Notes: generated from the sequence alone by a model not told the origin. 64,000 nucleotides of DNA from Symbiodinium microadriaticum (GCA_001939145.1 LSRX01000708.1:324694-388693), one strand, 5' to 3'; counted from the first letter of the stretch, positions 52,861 through 63,055 are shown. Program-made: numbers and translations.

Positions 52861-53400
52861 GGTGGGCCCCAAGTATGTAGAATCAGAATCATGGCCTTTT
52901 ATGGGTTTTGGGCCAGTATTTTACCTACTTTTGGGGGTTTAGGGTTTGGGGATAAGGCTCCAGCGGAAAGTCGATGCGACGCGCAAGCAGCCTTGAACCA
53001 CAAACCCCGAGCCTATCCGATTGTTTTGGCTGTAGCTAGGATCAGAACCCTAACATCGACACTGTGGGTTCTGCAGGCTCCTTAGGGTTTAGGGGTTTAG
53101 AGTTTTGGGGTTTGGGGTTTAATATCTAGGAGTCCTAGACTAGCCCTGGCTGTGATCCTGGTCGAGCTTCGGGGCCTGAACAATTAGTATGACGGTTTCG
53201 CAGAAGCTCCCGTAGGTTTGCACTCTAAGTTACTAAGTTGGGTTTAGGGTTTAGGGTAATCTGCTGCTTGCTCCAACTCCGGGCGAATCGAAGTGGAAAG
53301 CCTGTTGCAAAAAGGGTAATCTACAACCAGCACCTTGATCTAGTTGTTTAAAGGCCGCTAGATTTCCTTCGGGATCTTAGTCGGCGTGTGACATTTCCAA

Positions 53401-53431
53401 CTCAGGGCTCCCTTATGTAGGGAGCCCTGAG
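53401..53431. other. perfect 13-bp hairpin
   Basis: CTCAGGGCTCCCT, loop TATGT, AGGGAGCCCTGAG. It has no U-tract and is not a bacterial-type terminator. Possibly a very small palindromic relic. Confidence 0.7.
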
Positions 53432-54236
53432 TTTGTTGCATCCAGGGGTCCTCAGAACAGCACCCTGGCATTTCGAGATAGATGAGGGTTTTGCGGGCCC
53501 TGAAATACCGAAAAGCCGCGTGCGATGGTAGAATGTGCCAGAAAATCCCAATCTAGTGGTTAAGACACCAATACTGCATAAACTGAGCCCCTTGAACTGT
53601 TGTTATACGGCTTTTTGAGACGTCGGGCGTTAACGTACACTTGCAAGATCAGCCAGCGACTTACTAAACTAACTTATGCCTGGGTAAATTTCGGTCATAA
53701 AACCTAAACCCTAAACTTCAGTCATGCTTTATTTAGCCCACTGGTAGCTCCCACGGCTCCGCTGGCTAACACAACCGAGGTGAAGCTACGGAGGCTGCGG
53801 CAAACATGAAGGCATGGTGCTTGCTTTTTGTGATTCACAAGATGCGAAATCTAGGACCACCCAAAACTTTTCTCTGCGCACCCCAACAGCATAAGTACGA
53901 CACCCCAGAAAAAGCCTTACGCGAAAGCTGACGTACAAACACCAAATCAAAGCTAGGAAGTCGCTGGGCTCAATCGTTGGCGGTGAGGTTGATGAGGTCA
54001 GAGCTGGCCTAGGTCGTTCAGCAGTGCCCTTATGTCCTTTTCTTTTCCTTTGGGGATCTTTGATAAAAGTTGAATAGCTGGTATAATAGGAAGAGGCTGC
54101 CGACCTGAAACGGTCCGCAAAATGCGGTGTTGGAATCCCAAAGGCTAACCCCAGAGAGCCCCCAAATCTGGGACCCAATCACCAACCCTAGAGTTTGTTT
54201 TCGGTTTCGTGTTTAGGCTTTAAGGCGAAACTACAG
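53432..54236. other. spacer; minus ORF unassigned
   Basis: A 130-codon minus-strand frame (53,786-54,178) has no recognisable features. The rest has short frames only. Confidence 0.45.
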
Positions 54237-54343
54237 AGTGCATGGCTGAGACTTCCCCCCCTGAAGGTTGGCGAAACAACGACGACGACCGCGCCAAATG
54301 AGACGAAGAATGCCTCTGCTCCAAATGCTCGTGGCAGCCCAAG
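54237..54343 (+). CDS. candidate exon, unassigned
   Basis: The frame reads SAWLRLPPLKVGETTTTT and then APNETKNASAPNARGSPR. The acceptor is GAAACTACAG and a stop follows. G-strand units begin at 54,395. Confidence 0.4.
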
Positions 54344-54619
54344 ATGAAGGGCTCGGCCGCTGAACCCTATAAAGCCCTCAATCCCAGGGTTTTAGGGTCT
54401 TAGGGTTTAGGGTCTTCGGGTTTAGTAGGATTTAGTAGGGTGAAGGCTCGAATGTCCTCATGGTGAGGCGCAAGAGTTTGGGCTTGCAGAGTTCGGCTTG
54501 AGGCCTTCTTCGAGGGTCCTGCAACAAAGGATCTCACCACTTTGCGTCCGTATTGCAGCCCCCCTTCCTTTCTGAAGCTTTTGTTCGAGTTTAAGGTTCA
54601 GGACTTGGGTGGTTTTCTA

Positions 54620-54700
54620 GAATAGGGTCCCTGTTAGGGTCCTCTTTATAAAAGTGCCGTACTGTTTTGGGGACCCAAGAAGGGACCCTCTGAGATCTGC
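54620..54700. mobile_element. palindromic element, family C copy 3
   Basis: AGGGTCCCTGTTAGGGTCC and GAAGGGACCCTCT around AAAGTGCCGTACTGTTTTGG. Confidence 0.6.
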
Positions 54701-54734
54701 CCATTTGGGGTTTAAGGCAAGGTTTGCAGGGTCA

Positions 54735-54795
54735 GGGTTTAGGGTTTAGGGTTTTTGGGATTTAGGGCTTGCGATTAGGGTTTAGGGTTTCAAAC
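54735..54795 (+). repeat. telomere-like G-strand block
   Basis: GGGTTTAGGGTTTAGGG and GGGTTTAGGG units. Confidence 0.85.
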
Positions 54796-55341
54796 TTGCT
54801 CTAGCTTGCGGGAAGCACCCAACAAAACGGCATTACCACCCGGCTTCATCCGAATAGAGGTTGCAACGCACTTAGTCAGTAATGTAGACCTCGGATGAGC
54901 AAACCTTACCATTTAGGGAATGATAGTAGGGTTAAAGCTAGAGCCTGCAGCTATCGAGAGTGTATTAGCCAGCGTCCACATTGCCCTATTCCCCAGGCGT
55001 CGCGGATAGCACCCTAATTTCGAGGTTTTTCAAAGTCTGTCATGAGGGTTCCTTACGATTCTATACAGGTACTGGAGGGATTTAGGTGTTATAAGGGCTC
55101 ATGTGATTTATTATTTAAGGCTTATAAGCGGTACTGGTGCAAGGGTTCGGGCTTCGGGTTCTCACAGTAGCCGGGTCGCGGGGGCTTGCATAATGGCACC
55201 GTCGTAGCATTTTCTCAAGTTTCTCCAGCTTTTTGTGGTCAGGCCACCTGCATCGTCCCATGACCGGCGGAATGAGCTTGACTTTTCAGTGCATGTTTAC
55301 CCGACTAAACCTCAAACCCTAGACGCTATATAAACCCTTCG

Positions 55342-55554
55342 ATGCTCTGCACACGAGCAACGAGCCGGGTACGAGAAGCTGTGACCGAGCCAGTTGACCC
55401 CACTTCCACATTGGCGGTGTGGAGAGTGGGCCGGGCATCCTTTCGGAAACACTGTCTGCTTGAGCCTAGGTACAAGGATGTACATGACATCTCTCTTCTG
55501 AAGCGGATGATGCTGAGCCGGGGGAAGCCGCACCCAGGGTGCCACCAGCACTAG
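55342..55554 (+). CDS. small ORF or exon, unassigned
   Basis: Seventy codons include VTEPVDPTSTLAVWRVGR and RYKDVHDISLLKRMMLSR, ending in TAG. C-strand units (near 55,310) precede it. A 169-codon minus-strand frame overlaps but is less protein-like. Confidence 0.45.
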   Translation: MLCTRATSRVREAVTEPVDPTSTLAVWRVGRASFRKHCLLEPRYKDVHDISLLKRMMLSRGKPHPGCHQH

Positions 55555-55898
55555 ACGGCCACCAGTATGTATATCTGTTCCAACTTTTCGGGCTGTCGTG
55601 GTCTCATGAAAGCTTGATGAGAGGTTTCTTGGGGTATTGAGCAAGTAAGTTGAGGTGGAGGGGCTTGCCTCGTCCGGCAGCACTACTTCAAACCCAAAAC
55701 CACCAAACCGCTCGACCCCGAAACCTAGTAGTAGCCATAAATTTGGAGCATTGCAATCCTCATGCCCGTAAGGTAAAGTACAATGAATCCTAGCACTAAT
55801 CATCCTAAACCCATGTTCCAACTTTTTGGGGCTCGCTGTAAACCCCTGGACTCTAAACCCCCTAAGAACCCCGAAGAACCCCTAAGAACTTGCCTCAG

Positions 55899-55985
55899 AA
55901 GCCGGCGAGAAGTATGAGAACCACCCCTCGGTTTGCACCTCAAAGGCCGGATCCGGGGAATTGCTGCCGGGGCAAAAAAGGGGGG
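55899..55985 (+). CDS. candidate exon, unassigned
   Basis: The frame reads AGEKYENHPSVCTSKAG and then SGELLPGQK, with GC-rich third positions. The acceptor is CTTGCCTCAG and the donor GTATTA. C-rich telomere-like sequence (55,845-55,890) precedes it. Confidence 0.45.
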
Positions 55986-56019
55986 GTATTAAGACAACAA
56001 TTCATTATGACATTTCTAC

Positions 56020-56074
56020 TGTATGTATGTATGTATGTATGTATGTATGTAGGTAGTGTGTATGTATATATATC

Positions 56075-56105
<31 letters not shown>

Positions 56106-56165
56106 ATGCATGTATATGCGCACACAGACACACAGACACAGACACACACACACACACACACCAAC
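56020..56165. repeat. GTAT, TA and CA microsatellites
   Basis: Consecutive (GTAT)n, (TA)n and (CA)n tracts. Another (TA)n lies at 56,335-56,354. Confidence 0.95.
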
Positions 56166-57037
56166 CAAAACCCAGTTCTGGAACAATAGTGAGTGAGTGA
56201 GTGCCTTTTTAAAGTGGTCCGTGTACTGTAGCCCCGATATACATAGTGACAAGAGGTAAGCCTCCTGCCTCCTAGAAATACTAGGCGACGATGAAGTCAC
56301 CGGGTATTAGCTTCCGAGCCAAGATCGTTGGCGGTATATATATATATATATATAACCTTGAACAAACCTGACATGCAAACCAAAGCTATCAAGTGCTCTC
56401 ACTCCAATGACAGTTGCTTCTAAAGTTCCACAGACTAGCTTTCAATTGCATAAACCTCAAGTCATGGTCGGGGCCTTGCATGTCTTACTTGCGGGATATC
56501 CCCCCATGAAGTTGTAAGTGGTTCTCGAGAAAGTTGCCGCCCTGGAAACCCAAAAATGCATTTCAGCGTGAACCATCCATGCCTTCTGATGATACAGCCT
56601 TGGAACATCCGTTGATCTGCTTCACCTCTGTGATACCTTTGGCCTGGGTTTCCTTGGGGGTGCCTGTGATCCTCGCATGGTTTTCGGGGTTCGAATGCCA
56701 CACGAGTCTCCAGTTTAGGGTTTAGGGTATACAGTGAGTTCCCGGTGCTTGGGCTCGTGACTCGTCTTTGGTTTCATGTTCCAGGGAGACAGCCCGCGAC
56801 CCCAGCCCGAAGCTCGCCTACCATACCCCAGACCCTGCATCTCATGGAAACCCTCACAGCCTGAGACGTCAACTCAAAATCCCTCAAGCCCCAAGAGGTC
56901 TGAAAGTCTCAACCCCTTTCCTAGTTTCGTCTCCTGAGCCCTCCATTCCTATTCCCAGAAGCTTCAGGCCCAGCGAACCCGTTTTTGCTCTACTGAGCTG
57001 CCCCCAGAACTCACAGGAGTGTGGCTGCGTTGGGCAG

Positions 57038-57111
57038 CCGGAACACTGCAAGGCTACATGCATCGTGGCTATCAAGGAGCTGTAGACCGGTATACCCTTG
57101 AAGAACGACGG
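57038..57111 (+). CDS. candidate exon, unassigned
   Basis: The frame reads GTLQGYMHRGYQGAVDRY and then TLEERR. The acceptor is GTTGGGCAG and the donor GTGTAC (57,112). Confidence 0.45.
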
Positions 57112-57554
57112 GTGTACCTGATAATTTGGGCTTGAGGAGGTAATCATGTAAGTTAGCATCTACCGGAAGTAGGGGAATATGAGGGCGCTCCTTTTGTACC
57201 CAGGGCGTTTAGGGTCAATTGAGATCTAAGTCTAAGATTTAGGAGTACGGCTCTTGGGGTGAAGGGCTCTTGGGTTCTTGCGTTCTCGGTCGAAGTTGCA
57301 AGATTTTTGAGGCTTGGGCTTGCGATTGTTCTAAAGGCTGGTTTGCTCAAAGGACGGACCATTGAATTAGGGTTGCAACATGGGGTCTCTTCCTTTGTGG
57401 ACTTCGAGTGCATTTCCTTGGCTTATGCTTCGTCACACTTAGTGAAGTAGTTCCTCTCTCAAACTCTGAAATGAGAAAAACATATCCAAGAAAAGTATCG
57501 CAATCCTAGGTCCGGGCCTCGTGTAAGACCTCCTTAGCCATTACAAAAACACAT

Positions 57555-57755
57555 ACCCGAAGCCCTAAACCCTAAACCCTGAGCCCTAAAACCCTGAAGC
57601 CCTAAAGCCCTAAACCCTAAAGCCCGAAACCCTGAAACCGTAAAGCCTTAAACCATATAACCTTAAAGCCCTAGACCCTGAAACCCTAAAGCCCTAAACC
57701 CTGAACCCTGAACCCTAAACCCTGAAACTAAAGCCCGAAACCCCAAAGCCTAAAC
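57555..57755 (-). repeat. long telomere-like C-strand block
   Basis: About 200 bases of CCCTAAA, CCCTGAA and CCCTAAAGC units. A G-strand block follows at 57,840-57,892, then an open island (STRPEATSETWETTPA). Confidence 0.9.
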
Positions 57756-58039
57756 CATGGAACCCTGCGACCTGCGCCCCTTGGACAAGCGCCCTGAATT
57801 AGGATTTTTAGGACTGTCCTAAGGCCCGGCAAGGTCTAGCGGTTTAGGGTTTAAGAGTTTAGGGTTTAGAGTTTAGGGTTTAGAGTTTAGAGCAGACTCG
57901 ACAAGACCCGAGGCTACTTCGGAGACATGGGAAACAACACCTGCGATGGTCGACAGCCCGGTTTTGCACAGGGGTTGGGCCCAAATTGGCCGTCCTTTTA
58001 CCCTATGTAGTCTCGGGATTGTGCTTCCTCTATGTGCGT

Positions 58040-58180
58040 GTGTGTGCCATATACATATGCATTTTTCGTATGTATATAATATATATATATATGTATATAT
58101 ATATGTGTGTGTGTTTGGTGTATATATTAACATGTAAATAAATAAATAAATATTATATACATATATATGTTTGTATACAC
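58040..58180. repeat. TA, GT and AAAT microsatellites
   Basis: Imperfect (TA)n, (GT)n and TAAA units. Confidence 0.9.
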
Positions 58181-58334
58181 GTTTGTGTAGTTGCTTAAGA
58201 GTGATTGTCCAGGGGAGAAGGAAGGGAGGCCGAACTAGCTTTGCTTTCCTCCGAGTAAATGGTTGCGAATGTTCAAGTCATGATGGTAAAGTCTGGGCTT
58301 CTGTGGCCTGACGAGCCCAGATATTACGCGGTAG

Positions 58335-58335
58335 C

Positions 58336-58411
<76 letters not shown>

Positions 58412-58413
58412 GG

Positions 58414-58448
<35 letters not shown>

Positions 58449-58576
58449 GGTTGTTGGTTGTTGGTTGTTGGTTGTTGGTTGTTGTTGGTTGTTGTTGGTT
58501 GTTGTTGGTTGTTGGTTGTTGTTGGTTGTTGGTTGTTGGTTGTTGGTTGTTGGTTGTTGGTTGCTGTTGCTGTTGC

Positions 58577-58618
<42 letters not shown>
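58335..58618. repeat. GTT trinucleotide tract with embedded GGTTGTT array
   Basis: (GTT)n flanks a central segment (about 58,448-58,562) where 7-base GGTTGTT and 10-base GGTTGTTGTT units alternate. Poly-V/L/C frames on plus and poly-Q/T/N frames on minus are artefacts of it. Confidence 0.95.
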
Positions 58619-59011
58619 CTGGCGGGGGTTGGAAGTTGTTGATTCGCGGTGTTCGTTACGGGGTTGCGGATTCCACGACCTGTCGCATAAGGAATACTCC
58701 CCAAGTTTTCCGGTCAGTTCTGTAGGGTTCAGGGGTTTCCGGACCAGCAGTGGAGGCTTTGGGGCTTTATATAGGATAGAGCCTTCTTCATCAACTTTGC
58801 GCGGTTCCATCAACCATTATTATTTCAACCGCGGTTCCGTCAACTCCGTTAGCCGTTTCCTTCAACCAAAAATGTTGCGATTCATTCAACTCAGAGTCCC
58901 CGCTTCACTCAACTCTGCAATGGTGTCAACGCACTTAGGCTGCTCTTGTTCACGTCTCAGATTCAATGATGCAACCCTCACCGTTAAAGAATAACCGCTG
59001 CCTTGAACCTG

Positions 59012-59083
59012 GCTGCCGCCGTACGTCACGCGCCGGCTGCGGCAGCTCGAGGACAAGGACAATTATCGCAACAAACTTGGGGA
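59012..59083 (+). CDS. candidate exon, unassigned
   Basis: The frame reads LPPYVTRRLRQLEDKDNY and then RNKLG. The donor is GTTAGG (59,084), the start of the last G-strand block. It is a charged, helical sequence. Confidence 0.45.
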
Positions 59084-59429
59084 GTTAGGGTTTCAGGGCT
59101 TTGGTGCTTTAGTGACCATGGGTGTTTCAACTAGTCAGTTGCTACAGTTGGCAGCGCGCGATGCTTTATGTTGAAAATGCCTCAGGCTGTTTGACGTTCA
59201 ATCAGTTCTCATGATCCGTTCAGCCACGGACCAGATGATCCATGCAATGTCTTTGGACTGAATGTGGCTTGACACCGATTTGCTGATTTGCTCTCAGCAT
59301 CCCAAGTCTACTTTGAGGAAGAAGAGTGTTGATTCCTCTTCCAATTTCAGTCGCCAGCAACATAGACCTGGCTCTGATTGCTATGGCTGATATGGTGGAC
59401 AGCGACGCGGACTCACACCGCTCCCCTAC

Positions 59430-59930
59430 AGAAGGACTGCCACCGGCACGAGGCCGCTTCACTCCCACATTCTCTTGCATGTTGGCCAGGAGGTACGACA
59501 CCTGAAGCTCACACGCCACCAGACGACCTCGAAGGACCACTAGATGTTCCTGCGCTTTCTTTTCACTTCTCACTGCACAAGCAGTATATGCTGGCCAGGA
59601 GTGCTGACACCTGAAGCTGACACGGCACAAGACTCTGCAGGACCATTGTTGCCGCCACAGTTTGTTGCGCTGTTCTTTTTCTTCCCGCTGCCCAATCAGT
59701 ACATGCCGGGCAGGAGTGCGGACACCTGAAGCTGAACCGCCACTAGACGCCCCTGAAGGACCATTGCCGCAAAATTCCTTTTCGCTTTCCTCTTTCTCAC
59801 TGCCTCAGCAGTACATGCCGGGCAGGAGTGCTGATACCTGAAGCTGAACCGCCACAAGACGCCCCTGAAGGACCTTGCCGCCGGATTTTCGTTAGTGTTC
59901 CTCGTTTTGGTTCCCGCTGCTGAAGCAGGA
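59430..59930 (+). repeat. tandem exon-like repeat, unit about 110-117 bp
   Basis: CCTGAAGCT anchors fall at 59,501, 59,610, 59,725 and 59,837. Each unit encodes a 14-15-residue peptide: TPEAHTPPDDLEGPL, TPEADTAQDSAGPL, TPEAEPPLDAPEGPL, IPEAEPPQDAPEGP. Each is preceded by a pyrimidine-rich tract ending in AG|G. Units could be duplicated exon-plus-intron modules. A related acceptor (GCTGAAGCAG) precedes the next frame at 59,933. Confidence 0.7.
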
Positions 59931-60158
59931 GTGCCAGCAGAGCCTGCCCGTCGACCGCGGCAACGTCGCGGTGCCTGGCAGGAGTTGGCTGAGGAGACTC
60001 TGGAAGCGGTGCCGGCCAGTGTGGATGACTTCCGAGGCAAGTCAGTGCAGCCATCCGTCGCGCGGTCTGCAGCTCATGTGCTCGCCAGGCTGGCTGAAGA
60101 CATGGATGGCACGCAATGGCTTCCCGAAGGCATACCTCAGCAAGGTCCAGGTGGCTGA
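59895..60158 (+). CDS. coding-like segment, unassigned
   Basis: It reads RRGAWQELAEETLEAVPA and SVARSAAHVLARLAEDMD before a stop. It follows the tandem exon-like repeats and lies upstream of the transposase remnants in the same direction, so it may belong to the same gene. No domain was recognised. Confidence 0.4.
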   Translation: MFLVLVPAAEAGVPAEPARRPRQRRGAWQELAEETLEAVPASVDDFRGKSVQPSVARSAAHVLARLAEDMDGTQWLPEGIPQQGPGG

Positions 60159-60364
60159 CTCGACAGGCAGCGCCTTCGCCTCCTGTCGGTGCAAGGCGCG
60201 GGCATCTGTATGCCCCATGTCAGCCCCCCCATCGCCTCCCACCCCACAGAACAAAACACAATTGCCAGGCGGGGTGCGAGCTCACGTTGCGATGGCGGCT
60301 TCGTGGCTTTTCCTGTACTCCTTCCTCTCGTGGAGAACACCCCGCAACCAACGACCCTGTGCAG

Positions 60365-60553
60365 GACGAGGCTAAGGCACGGCACGCGGACCGAGTCAAG
60401 CATCTGCCGCCCTTGCGAGCTCTGGTGCAATTGCTGTCGGAGCATGTTCCAGAAGAGGCGGGCATGATTCGCTTTATACGGTCAGGGCTTCCACACTCCG
60501 AAATCCCAAACCAAAACAAAGCCTTGGCCGTGCTGTCAGGAGATGCCAGATGA
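60365..60553 (+). CDS. coding-like segment upstream of MULE core
   Basis: The frame includes VKHLPPLRALVQLLSEHV and MIRFIRSGLPHSEIPNQN. It may be the N-terminal part of the transposase, in a different frame from the next segment. Confidence 0.35.
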   Translation, partial: DEAKARHADRVKHLPPLRALVQLLSEHVPEEAGMIRFIRSGLPHSEIPNQNKALAVLSGDAR

Positions 60554-60765
60554 GGCAGAGCTGGCCAAAGCACACAGGCGCTGCATCAAGGGCACAGGCA
60601 GCAAGCGCGAGATAGACACCACTTCCGGTGATGTTGTCCAGGCCTGGCTGGATTTCTTGGCAGTGCAGTTTTCATTACGGGAAGCAAAAAGTGGCCATCA
60701 GCTGAAGTACTGGGCTGCTGAGCTGCGGGACGACGACGGCTTCCTCCCCTTCAGAGTGCCCTCCT
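60543..60765 (+). CDS. MULE-type transposase fragment, N-terminal part
   Basis: It reads HRRCIKGTGSKREIDTTS and SGHQLKYWAAELRDDDGF, similar in place and style to the region before the catalytic core in Mutator-like transposases. The reading frame changes after about 60,765, by frameshift or a small intron. Confidence 0.45.
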
Positions 60766-60810
60766 GCAGCCGGCGCCGGCAGACGAGAAGGTGACCCGGG
60801 AACTGCTGTC

Positions 60811-61310
60811 ATGCAGAGTGACAAAATGATGGAGATGGTTGCCCTGGTGCTGAGGACGTGCCCGCCGGTGCTCCTGTGTGACGTCACCTACAAGATCAGC
60901 AACAGTGGTTGGGGGCTGGCGCTTTTTGCGCTTGCCTCTCAGCATCTGGATGCACACACCGCGTGGCCGGCCTCGCAGGCCATCATCATCGGAGCCGCCT
61001 GGGTGCCGAAGGAGAGCTATACCAGCTGGCTGGCAGCTCTGGCAACAATGCACCGCATCTGAATCTACCTCCCCTTGCGCTTGCATGAGAGGGTCCGCGT
61101 GGTCATGTTCGATGGGACAACTGGGGGGGGAAAGGCGGTCAAGTGCCTCCTGCCGGACGCGCTGCTGGCCAGGGATGTGCGCCACGTGCAGGCAGCCTGT
61201 CTGATGTTTTTGGCATGGCACCTCATGGACGCCGGGAGCACCGCAGAACGGACTGCGCGAGCCCGACGTGCAGGGGCTGCTGACACAGAACAGCTTGTTT
61301 ACCACTCCCA
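60811..61310 (+). pseudogene. Mutator-like (MULE) transposase core, in-frame TGA
   Basis: One frame spans the core apart from a single TGA at 61,060-61,062. VLLCDVTYKISNSGWGL fits the first-Asp motif of the MULE domain, and AIIIGAAWVPKESYTSWLAAL the segment after it. VRVVMFDGTTGG matches the second-Asp motif, and LPDALLARDVRHVQA the following P/H motif. The enzyme would cut and join transposon ends by DDE chemistry. The TGA and the later frame changes suggest a dead copy, although introns or sequence errors could explain part of it. Confidence 0.6.
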
Positions 61311-61640
61311 CAGCACCCAAACGCCAAAAGGTACTCTTCAAGAGAGCTTGTTTCCGAATCCCACACCACCCAAACGAGAGTTGGTCTCGTTGGAGTGCCT
61401 CCTGACACGTGTTTTGGATTCGCTGGCTGCCAATCCCCATTCCTCACCCCGACACAAAACGCTTCAGGCACCAGTCTGCCTCGTTTGCAGATGGTGTTTC
61501 TGTCCACATGGGTTCTGCAGAGGGGAGGGGCGGAGGGGAAAGGGATAGGGAGGGTCTTCTGGGCGTTTTCCGCTTCTCGGCGGACATGTTACATGCCTGC
61601 CTGACATGGCCAGCGGTTGCAGAGAATAGTCCGTGAATTC
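61285..61640 (+). other. interruption within the transposase, with short duplications
   Basis: AGCTTGTTTACCACTCCCAC and AGCTTGTTTCCGAATCCCAC, each followed by a CACCCAAACG segment, form a local duplication. GTCCACATGGGTT also recurs about 150 bases apart. Could be an intron or an insertion. Confidence 0.45.
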
Positions 61641-61699
61641 TCTTGCTGATGTCGGGGTCCACATGGGTTTCAGATGGTTCTTGTCCGAACTTTGTCTTT

Positions 61700-62218
61700 T
61701 TTCGCGAACCTTCGGTCCTTGCCTCAGACAGGCCAACGTCAAGAAGCACAGTTCGCCGTCATCCTCCACTCCGCTCGCATTGCGGGACTACTTGGCATCC
61801 CGGGTGCTCTTCAGCGCCGCCCTGCCTACGCAGACGCTCTTCACGCTTCTCTGGGATGAGGTACTCAATTCCTTGTGTGGACGGCCAGAAATGCAAACAT
61901 ATCCCAGCCAGCACTTTGCTGCAACGCCACGCCACGAATAATGTCTGGGAGGCACCCTGGTGGGCTGGACTTTGCAGTGGCCTCAAGGGCGGCTTCACCA
62001 CCCTGACTGCCTTTCAGGCCCTCGAGCGGACCCTGAAGTCGTGCTTGCCGTCCAACTTCCATCTGCTGTCCATTCAGGATGTCAGTGAGCGCATCGAGAG
62101 ACTCTGCAGCACCTGTTGTCGGCTCCAGGGTTCAGCAGCCACTGAGCAGTTCCTCCGGGGTTCCCCAATGCTCGGAAGCCCTCTCCAAGCTAATTACCAC
62201 TATGCAGCCAGCTAGAGA
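61700..62218 (+). pseudogene. MULE transposase remnant, C-terminal half with frame change
   Basis: One frame reads RDYLASRVLFSAALPTQT and TLFTLLWDEVLNSL to about 61,920. The next frame continues NNVWEAPWWAGLCSGLKG and LTAFQALERTLKSCL, resembling the conserved W and ES/LK region after the MULE core. The switch near 61,925 indicates an indel. Confidence 0.5.
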
Positions 62219-62361
62219 CTCCGCGACAAGCTTTTTTTTGGGGTACGTCCCAGGACAGGCTTGCAAGCCATCTACCGGAGGCGCCGCTGGATTGAGACTG
62301 CGACTGGCGACCTCCAGCCAGATCAGATCGTTCCGCGGCCCCAGGCTTCGGGTCTGCTGCT

Positions 62362-62928
62362 GTGCGGCTCGTTGGTAAACAAAGCCTGGAAGTTCAGTTG
62401 ACTCACCCTGACAAGGTCGTGGCCCGCTTCGTGAATGGAGATTGGTTGCAGACTGAAAGAATGCCTTGGGAGGGCAAGCGTCAGTGGAAGGTGCCAACCG
62501 CTGCGTGCTACCTGGAGTATGCGCCGTCCAACTACATGACGAAGGAGTTACAGGAGTTTGGCGGGATGCGGGTTCGGTCCGTAACCTTGATGCCCTTCGA
62601 CAGCCCCGACTGGAACATCGACCCCGACACCTTCGAAGCTATGTGCGGCTTGGTTCTGGCCAAATCAGTGGAGCAAGCGCTCACCTTTCTTTCCAAGTTG
62701 GGGGCCGTGAGGAAGGATGGCAGGGTGAGTTTGTCCCACTTTCACTCGCTCATGACCAACCTGTGCTTCGTTTTCCAGACTGGTCAGCATGACTGCTGCT
62801 GCACATGCCGCCCTGCTGCAGTGTTGTTGCGCATGCCCTGCACGCATGCGGTGTCGTTTTACACTGAGGTCGAATCTATGCCCGGTGCGGCTCCTGTCCC
62901 CATGAGCTCTTCACCCGTTGGCGGCTAG
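62362..62928 (+). CDS. SWIM zinc-finger segment of MULE transposase
   Basis: Within this 188-codon frame C147-x-C149, ten residues, then C160-x-H162 (MPCTHAVSF) is the SWIM zinc-finger pattern typical of the C-terminus of MULE/FAR1-type transposases, used in DNA binding. Upstream it reads VVARFVNGDWLQTERMPW and APSNYMTKELQEFGG. The frame begins with GTG rather than ATG, so it is a fragment or exon of the gene starting near 60.5 kb. It ends in TAG. Confidence 0.6.
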   Translation: MRLVGKQSLEVQLTHPDKVVARFVNGDWLQTERMPWEGKRQWKVPTAACYLEYAPSNYMTKELQEFGGMRVRSVTLMPFDSPDWNIDPDTFEAMCGLVLAKSVEQALTFLSKLGAVRKDGRVSLSHFHSLMTNLCFVFQTGQHDCCCTCRPAAVLLRMPCTHAVSFYTEVESMPGAAPVPMSSSPVGG

Positions 62929-63055
62929 GGGATCAGCGAGCGGTGGTTGCTCGTATGGCGCAGCTTGTGCCGGCGGATGCTCCTGTTGACATCGCCCAGG
63001 CCTGACAAAATGCAGGCTGTGTGTCGTTTAATTCCACGCAGTACTTCTGCGACGC

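Noticed and set aside
58235..58994. Long glutamine, threonine, valine or leucine-rich ORFs on both strands
   Set aside because: All are translations of the GTT simple repeat.
1..59110. True chromosome end
   Set aside because: Telomere-like units are short, degenerate, in both orientations and separated by unique sequence; no terminal array is present in the window.
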